In this document: positions 57,664 through 64,000 of the stretch, piece after piece
How the letters are laid out: each line of letters starts with the position of its first letter
How positions within the stretch are numbered: position 1 is the first letter of the stretch
From: Hansfordia pulvinata
Taxonomy: Eukaryota > Ascomycota > Sordariomycetes > Xylariales
NCBI GenBank assembly: GCA_006538405.1
Contig: BJKQ01000001.1
Span: forward strand, 2,914,001-2,978,000
DNA length: 64,000 nt
Reading direction: 5' to 3'
The notes under the pieces: model-generated
Database searches by the model: none
The model's input: only the letters and a program-made list of their open reading frames with translations
What the model was told of the DNA's origin: nothing
Made by a program: the position numbers and the translations under genes

Positions 57664-60600
57664 GTACGAGTACTCGTGTGAGCTGGCGTGAGCGAGCGCG
57701 GGTACTCCACACTCGAGTGGGCGATTCTGCGGGAGGCTGCAGCTGTGACGTCACAGCCCATGCAGGCATCTCCCTTCGGTTGAAATGCCACCACCCACAT
57801 TTCGGTGGGCCGGCGGCATGGACATCGTTATCTGCTTTCCGAAGGCCTGTGCTTGGGCATCTGGCAATTGTGAACGATACATGCGACACGTCGAGTCGAG
57901 CGAGATACGAGTAGACGGCAGACAGCGCCCAGTACGAGTATTGCCATCACATCACGTTGAACTCCCAGGCACACCCCTCGCCGTCGATAGATGTAATCCC
58001 AAGTCAGGTACGAGTACCCCGGCATCAGATTGGGGCCCTTGGATGGCAATCTCAACGTCCGCAAGATCTAAAGATGCGCATCTGGCCCTGGTTGTTGTGT
58101 GTGATGCGTGAGCGCTGGTTCCCGCCGTTCCGTGTCCAAAGCCAACGCTGCCCACCACACCTGCTACCTCCTATCTATCACGTCGTACAACTAGCGAGGC
58201 AGCCAGGGACGCACCCACGCAGGCTGCTGCGGTAGCATCAGCTTCCGCGGGGCTGACGCACTCAAGTACGAATAGGTACCGTACCACTTACTGCCTTGCT
58301 CGCGCGCCATCCGTTGCAGTTAGGTATCCCAGTACATGTCTATATATCGAGGTCAACTAGGCACCTTTCTGATTATCATTATTGTTATTGTAATTATCAT
58401 TGTGACCTGGCCTACGGGGAGCACGAGGACGAGTACTCGTAGGTCACGAGCATTTGCAATGAGCACCGTACCAGGCTAACCCTGTTGGGGATGACCACAG
58501 ACTTGTGGGTGTGTGGATTGGGCCGACATTGCCACAGGTACATCCAATGCGAATGCCCTGCCACGCCTGCGACCGCGCTCGCTGGGAGCTCCAGCCAGGA
58601 CCCACGGGCCACTCTCCACAAACGTTGTCCATCCTCCGGAATGCACCAGCCGCCGGCCGGGCCACTGGTCCAGACCGCCCCAGCAGCCATGGATGGACGG
58701 AAAGACAGTGGATGAGACGCGACACGCCCTGCAGCTGACGGCCCAGCCCTGCCGCACTCCATGCCTTGGGGGCCACGGGGACAGACCACAGGAGGTCACG
58801 GCGGTGCCCAGGGGGGGGGGGACGCTCAGGGGCACCTTGAGCGGCCACGAAAGAACGGACGGCCCCACGAGGGTGAGTTGGCCACATGCATCGCCGGGTG
58901 CCATCAAAGGCTATTGCCTTACCTTGGGTATAGGTAGGTTCCAATGATCGCTCGTCTGGGTCAGCATTATCCGTGTATAAGTAGCAGAGATTTTCTTCGA
59001 CTCGAACGTTGCGGCATGGGTCGAACGATAACGTTCTCGAACCCGGGATGGAGAGCCCACTCCCAGGGCCTGTACGAGTACCTAATGTCTCTACCCGTAT
59101 GCGCCTGGCCCCCACCTCCGTATCCCGACGACTTTCATCACAGTGACCAGACCTGAATACTGGCACGGCTGGGCCGGCTCTCCCTGACCCTCGTCCTGGT
59201 GCTCTCGGGGGGAGGGGGGCACGCTGGGGCTGCTGTACGACTGGTTGATGACCCCTGTCCCTGGCGGCCCAGTCCCTTGCGGTCAGGAGGGCGAAGGGAA
59301 TCGGCCACATGATTGCGGCCCGCCCAACTTTGCATCTCCTTCCATTCCCCCTGTATCTGTAGGTACCTACCTAGGTACCTCCTCGTACCCAAGCACCTCG
59401 TCCCTCCCGCTTCACCCATCCCGTATCACGTGCCCATTGTGCCGTTCAGTGCAGGCGCGGAGCACTGTACGGTACACCCGTTGCTGCAGTCGGCCGTGGG
59501 AAACAGAAAGAGACCGCGAAATCCGATTCTCACGCCCACGTTTTCTTGCTGCTGTTTCCGAAGCCCATCCATACGAACGAGACTCTGGGCCTTACTGTGG
59601 CCCTTATTAATCGTTGAGCCACCCACGCTCATCTCCGCACACCGCGGCGGAAGCCGGCCGGCAGTAAGCTCCCTGACTACTCGCATCCACACCCGAGAAG
59701 CAAGGGCGGTGACATTGCAATATATCTACGCCGCTGGCCTCGACCACTCCGCACGCACGCCCTGGGCCCTCGATAGGATCCTTGATGGCGAAGCACCCAA
59801 CGTGTTACGGGCTTAACGGAGGACCCCACGTGGCTGACCGCCGGTGAAATGGCATTGTTTAACGGAGCACGATAGAAGGCTTGGAATCCATCCGCCTGGG
59901 ATGGCTGCCCTGTGCGTCCTCGACGGCTTCGATGGAAGCCTTCCATGGAAAACATGTCTCCCCGCTCTTGCTCGCCTTCCTGACATCTGTACAAGTAGGT
60001 TAGGTACGAGTACACGTCTGGTGCAGCTCATACCCCAGCTCCCGCCATGTACCATGCGGGGGACCTGTGTGCTTCTTTTTGAGCAGACTCCTGGGCCGCG
60101 GATTTCAACACCAGTACCTACCTATGTATACTCGTACAGTATCAAACCACGTCCGCGGGATATCGACAACTGAAAGGGAGGATCATGTACTAACCGCCCA
60201 GGAAACCCATGCCGTCTTCGCGCGGCCAGCCACCTTTCGTGCGCTCTGAGCGGTAAGGTGACAATTGGAAGCATATCGGACCTGTGCAAAGCCACTGGCC
60301 CAAGGAGGTTAGGTAGGTATACTCGTATGTACGAGTTAAATGGTTCCTGTTACCCGTGAGAACAGGCTCTCATGTGTCTCTCACGTCCGACGCGTACGCG
60401 CATCTGAGGGCCACTTGGCAACTCCCTTGGCCACTTGGCCAGGGAATGACAAGAGCCCTCGGGCACTGGAGCCCCGTTCACGCCTGTCTGAGGCATCCGC
60501 GCGTCTAGGGGTGCTGGTACTTTGCGCATTCGAACTCGGGAGGCTGCGGTTGTTCAGCTTTCGTTCGCCGTCCTCGACGTCCCCGTGCGAGGCTTGCGCG

Positions 60601-61056
60601 TTTGACCGTACGAGTACTGGACCTAATCCACTCCACACGAGTATGTACCATAGCAAATGCACCTGGCAACCACAAGTGCCTCCTACACCCCTGTGGCGGA
60701 AGTATTGTCCGGTCCCATCGCAAGGCGCCTCGGATGTTCTGGTCCAGGTCATACCCTGGCGTGGCGCTTCGTGTACGAGTACTCGCTCATACGTGTGGGC
60801 GTGCATTGTAGCCTCTCATTCGTTCAACTGTCCGCCGTCCAACCATCGATGCGCGCTGGGGACGTTGGTCGTGCAAATCATAGAGCTGTAATACCTACCT
60901 ACATACAGTCCAGCAGATCGGGTTTGCGGACTTGGAGCCTGTTACACTGTATTACCTGCCCACGACTTCGGAGTTGAGCGCGAGGATATCTGTGCGCGGG
61001 TGGAAGAAAGAGCTGGCTGGTTGTTTCCGCCGGGCGTGGCGGCGTTGTACGAGTAC
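57664..61056. repeat. Cluster of dispersed GTACGAGTAC motifs
   Basis: Exact copies at 57664-57673, 58008-58017, 59072-59081, 60004-60013, 60608-60617, 60773-60782 and 61047-61056. The related perfect palindrome ACGAGTACTCGT occurs at 57666-57677 and 58429-58440. Further exact copies outside the cluster are at 24073, 34848, 45093, 48674 and 55854. A given 10-mer is expected about 0.1 times on both strands of 64 kb with even base use. None of the copies found is in a coding exon. Confidence 0.8.
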
Positions 61057-62639
61057 TCCCAGAGGACGCGGTGCAGTTGTTCGTACTATCGGCGCTGGGC
61101 AGCCCCTTCAAGTCTCGCTGGCCCCCAGAATGAGGTACCTCAGGTACCTAAAATACATGAGGCCGTGGCCTCCCGCTCGCTCCAGGCCGCGTCGGTCAGC
61201 GACGCGGCCCTTTCCCCTCATTCAACCTGCTCCCGGCACAACTTGCAACTTGCTAGCCTCGCCTCGCTCTCTTCCACCAGCCAGGGGACCCATTCCAGAT
61301 GAGTTGAGTTCATGTGTCGTGCGTAAGTGTCCCGGCAAGGAGGTGCGCCTCCTGGGGTAACGGCTTCACAGTACTGACGAGTTGACGCTCTGTGCTCTCA
61401 ACTAGGTACTGGACCGTGCGTGAGGGCTCCGAAGTGAAGTGCCGCCTCGTTCTCGCACCTCATCTGTGCATGTGGATAACATACATGTAGCGCGCTGACC
61501 TTGAGAGAACATAAGCCAGCAGTACCTGTTTGCCGATTTACCACGCTACAGCTGCGACTTGCTCGTACCTGAGTACACTCTCAGGTGGTAGCTCTCAGTC
61601 CACGTCTTAGGCACCTTTCTTCAATGCTGTATCCCGACTTGGGTACCCAGATATCGAAAGCAGCCGCCCCTGTTGGGTCCAGGCCAGTCCTCGTAGTCGC
61701 CAACATGGGATCTCTAGAGCCACGAGGTCACTCGTAAGTGCCTCAAAACTTCCATTGCATCTGCTCGAGGCACCCATCTGATTGCCAGTATGAAATCGTA
61801 GCCTAAGTTGTACGAGTAGCATGTTTGATGATGCACTCCGGCGCAATACCTCGACGATGGACCGAAGATACAGGTATAGCAAGCCCCTCAGTTTCCAGGT
61901 GTCGAGCAACGCCCCAGGCAGTTCGAGGCGGAATTGGATGCAGGCGAATGGATAATGGCGGGCCAAGTACCTCAGGTGTCTGGCTGGGATTGAAGATACA
62001 TGGATGTACGAGCACCACCTAACCTAATGCTGTTAATCCCGTTCAGGGCGAGTGATGGGGATCCATCCCCGAAGTAATGGCATGGCCGTCCCAAATGGAA
62101 CCCAACTAAAAGGTAGCCCGCCAGTACTCGAACCACGCCCACTCCTCGTAGGCCCCCGCGGGTGAGTGCGCTGAGGTGCTGCCCGTCCTGGTGCCCCGGA
62201 CTAGGAGGTAGGCACCTATCGGAACCCAGCCAGTCCACATTGGCGCACTGATCGGTCCACCTGGACAGCCGTACCGACAGGAGTCTCTCGGCCTCCGCTG
62301 GCTGGCCTCCTCCCGCTGGCCTGCTGCCCTCGCTCCTCGCCCGCGCCCGGACCAGCGTCGTTCATCACCACCACCACTACCGCGGCCCTCCTCCTGCCTC
62401 GTCTTTGTCCAGCCCCTTCCCCCCATCCCATTCCATCTCGTCGTGTCGTGTTGCGTCCTGCCAATCGACACAGACTCCTGTCGACATCACGTTCCTGCGC
62501 CAGGACAACCGATCCAGGCCCCGGCCGACCACGACTTCCAATCCAACCCCCCGGCTTGGATTATGCTGCACCACGCCGTCGCCTGACGTTAATTCCTCAC
62601 TCTCCTCCCAGGCGCTGCACACCTTCGAGCCCCTGGCTC

Positions 62640-62760
62640 GTCGGTTTCCACGCTCTCCATCACACAAACACGCCCGCCTCCTAGATCGCCTTTCGCGTCT
62701 TTCTCTCTCTCTCTCGCCTCCATCACGTCCTCCATGCCTCTCGCCTAGGATTTTCAGACA
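62640..62760 (+). promoter_or_regulatory. Pyrimidine-rich leader tract of the kinase gene
   Basis: A CT-rich stretch containing a TTTCTCTCTCTCTCTC run about 150 bases before the ATG, as is usual around transcription starts in filamentous fungi. No TATA box was identified. Confidence 0.4.
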
Positions 62761-62856
62761 GCGCTTCTTCGTCTTTGCCCTTGTACCCCCTCTCACAAGA
62801 AGCGCAGCCGTCATCCAGCACACCATTCCCTCAGCCCCTCGGCTCTCGACTCCGCC

Positions 62857-64000
62857 ATGGCCGACGACTCGGCGCTGGCCGCGGCCGCCGCGCTCGTCAA
62901 GTCTCTCGCCAACAGCTCCAACAAGAGTTCACCCCCGGTACCCATCGGCGCCAACTCCCAGGTTACGCTGCCCGGCTGCGACAGCAACGCCAAGGAGCTT
63001 CTCGAACGCGAACTTTCCGCCCTCGTTGTCCGCGTACAGCAGCTCGAGGCCAAAGCCCACAGTTCCAACGCTCCTGTACTACCCGAGACCCCCAACGAGA
63101 CGGCCGAGTCCCTATTTGGCGATGAAGCCGCACCGCTGTCCGCAGGCAATAAATCCATGATACGCTCCAAGGTCACCACCCTGCGTAATGGCAACGCCGA
63201 GGAGCGCCCGGCGCCCAAGGCCATCCCTTCCCTGACCGACGAGGCGCTTGAGGGTCTCCGCGAACACATAGATGACCAATCCAAGCTGCTGGACAACCAG
63301 AGGCAGGAACTGACCAATGTCAACGCACAACTTCTCGAGCAGAAGCAATTACAGGAAAGGACCATCCGGATGCTGGAGGAAGAGCGCGTCGCCACCCTCG
63401 AGCGCGAGCTCTGGAAACACCAAAAGGCAAATGAGGCTTTCCAGAAGGCGCTCCGGGAAATTGGCGAAATCGTAACTGCAGTCGCCCGCGGTGACCTGAG
63501 CAAGAAGGTTCGCATGAACTCGGTCGAGATGGACCCCGAAATCACAACCTTCAAGCGCACAATCAATACCATGATGGACCAGCTACAGGTGTTCGCCAGC
63601 GAAGTGTCCAGAGTCGCCCGTGAAGTCGGCACCGACGGCATGCTCGGCGGCCAAGCTATGATTCAGGGAGTCGACGGAACCTGGAAAGAACTCACCGACA
63701 ACGGTATGCTTGCTGGTTTTGCGCCTCCCCGACCAGGCTCTTGAGACTGACACAGCCCAATAGTGAACGTGATGGCCCAGAATCTCACCGACCAAGGTAC
63801 GTGCACAGCCCGCAGGAGTCATCGATCGCGCATGTATTGGAGAAATGACTGACCGGCGATTTAGTGCGCGAAATCGCTTCTGTCACCACTGCTGTCGCCC
63901 ATGGCGACCTGACCAAGAAAATCGAACGACCCGCCAAAGGAGAGATCCTGCAGCTTCAACAGACCATCAACACCATGGTAGACCAACTACGCACATTCGC
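62857..64000 (+). CDS. os-1: Group III hybrid histidine kinase Os-1/Nik1, 5' part (runs off the window)
   Basis: Exons 62857-63703, 63764-63796 and 63865 to beyond 64000. The start is [19 protein letters not shown]. This cytoplasmic sensor kinase feeds the Hog1/Os-2 osmotic stress pathway and is the target through which phenylpyrrole and dicarboximide fungicides act. The N-terminal coiled coil (about residues 120-190) leads into the first HAMP units of the tandem array: [11 protein letters not shown] with [16 protein letters not shown], then [16 protein letters not shown], then [11 protein letters not shown] with [13 protein letters not shown]. The two small introns (60 and 68 nt) flank an 11-codon exon inside a HAMP linker. 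The remaining HAMP repeats, kinase core and receiver domain lie past the window edge. Confidence 0.95.

Larger units (their letters stand above)
53748..62856. promoter_or_regulatory. 9.1-kb gene-free region upstream of the Os-1 kinase gene
   Basis: No frame with coding character is seen on either strand. The region has an A/C and G/C dinucleotide tract near 55166-55195, G11 at 58811-58821 and the densest cluster of the GTACGAGTAC motif. Nine exact copies lie between 55854 and 61056, and near-copies continue to about 62010. GGTACCTACC-like strings are common (for example 59361-59381). The last 500 bases (about 62380-62850) are CT-rich and probably form the leader of the kinase gene. Confidence 0.5.

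Noticed and set aside
58444..59310. 288-codon minus-strand frame in the 9.1-kb spacer
   Set aside because: It contains a G11 run and two intergenic motif copies and shows no domain or helix pattern.
1..64000. Transposon, CRISPR array or viral insertion
   Set aside because: No transposase, reverse transcriptase, long terminal or inverted repeats, or regularly spaced repeats were seen; repeats are short dispersed words and microsatellites.

Overview
The window comes from the nuclear genome of a filamentous ascomycete, most likely a Sordariomycete. Short GT-AG introns (about 53-160 nt) interrupt conserved genes. Promoters are pyrimidine-rich and intergenic spaces are long. The gene set fits this group: Os-1/Nik1 group III histidine kinase, Chk2-type FHA kinase, Munc13-like MUN/C2 protein, BAR-PH-ArfGAP, kynurenine-pathway Bna1, Ctr2-like copper transporter, and a giant DUF6606/DUF3638/DUF3645 protein. 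There are no operons, CRISPR arrays or recognisable transposons, and I found no convincing tRNA or rRNA gene. The species cannot be fixed from the sequence alone.

Layout. 960-4013 (+) single-pass membrane protein; 5691-15266 (+) giant DUF6606/3638/3645 ATPase-like gene; 15505-17186 (-) F-box multi-pass membrane protein; 17896-18658 (-) 3-hydroxyanthranilate dioxygenase; 20512-21513 (+) Ctr2-like copper transporter; 22187-23457 (-) Nudix CoA diphosphatase; 25281-26435 (+) Cys-rich single-pass membrane protein; 28508-30601 (-) disordered Ser-rich protein; 36445-38765 (+) FHA/Chk2 kinase; 40679-44336 (-) BAR-PH-ArfGAP; 49368-53747 (+) Munc13/Ync13-like protein; 62857-end (+) 5' part of the Os-1/Nik1 kinase. 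Gene-free stretches of 4-9 kb lie at 30602-36444, 44337-49367 and 53748-62856.

The genes are unrelated housekeeping, signalling and trafficking genes rather than a cluster. Two things stand out. First, four conserved genes carry small lesions in otherwise intact reading frames. The giant gene has three in-frame TAA codons, each where a Gln codon (CAA) would fit; one falls on the apparent Gln of a helicase motif VI-like block. The ArfGAP, Nudix and first membrane-protein genes each carry a one-base frameshift beyond which conserved sequence resumes in another frame. These are either real lesions or base-level assembly errors, and resequencing or RNA-seq decides. Second, the gene-free regions are studded with a near-palindromic 10-mer (GTACGAGTAC or its complement GTACTCGTAC, at least 12 exact copies) and with TACTCCGTA (at least 7 exact copies). 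I saw neither in any coding exon.
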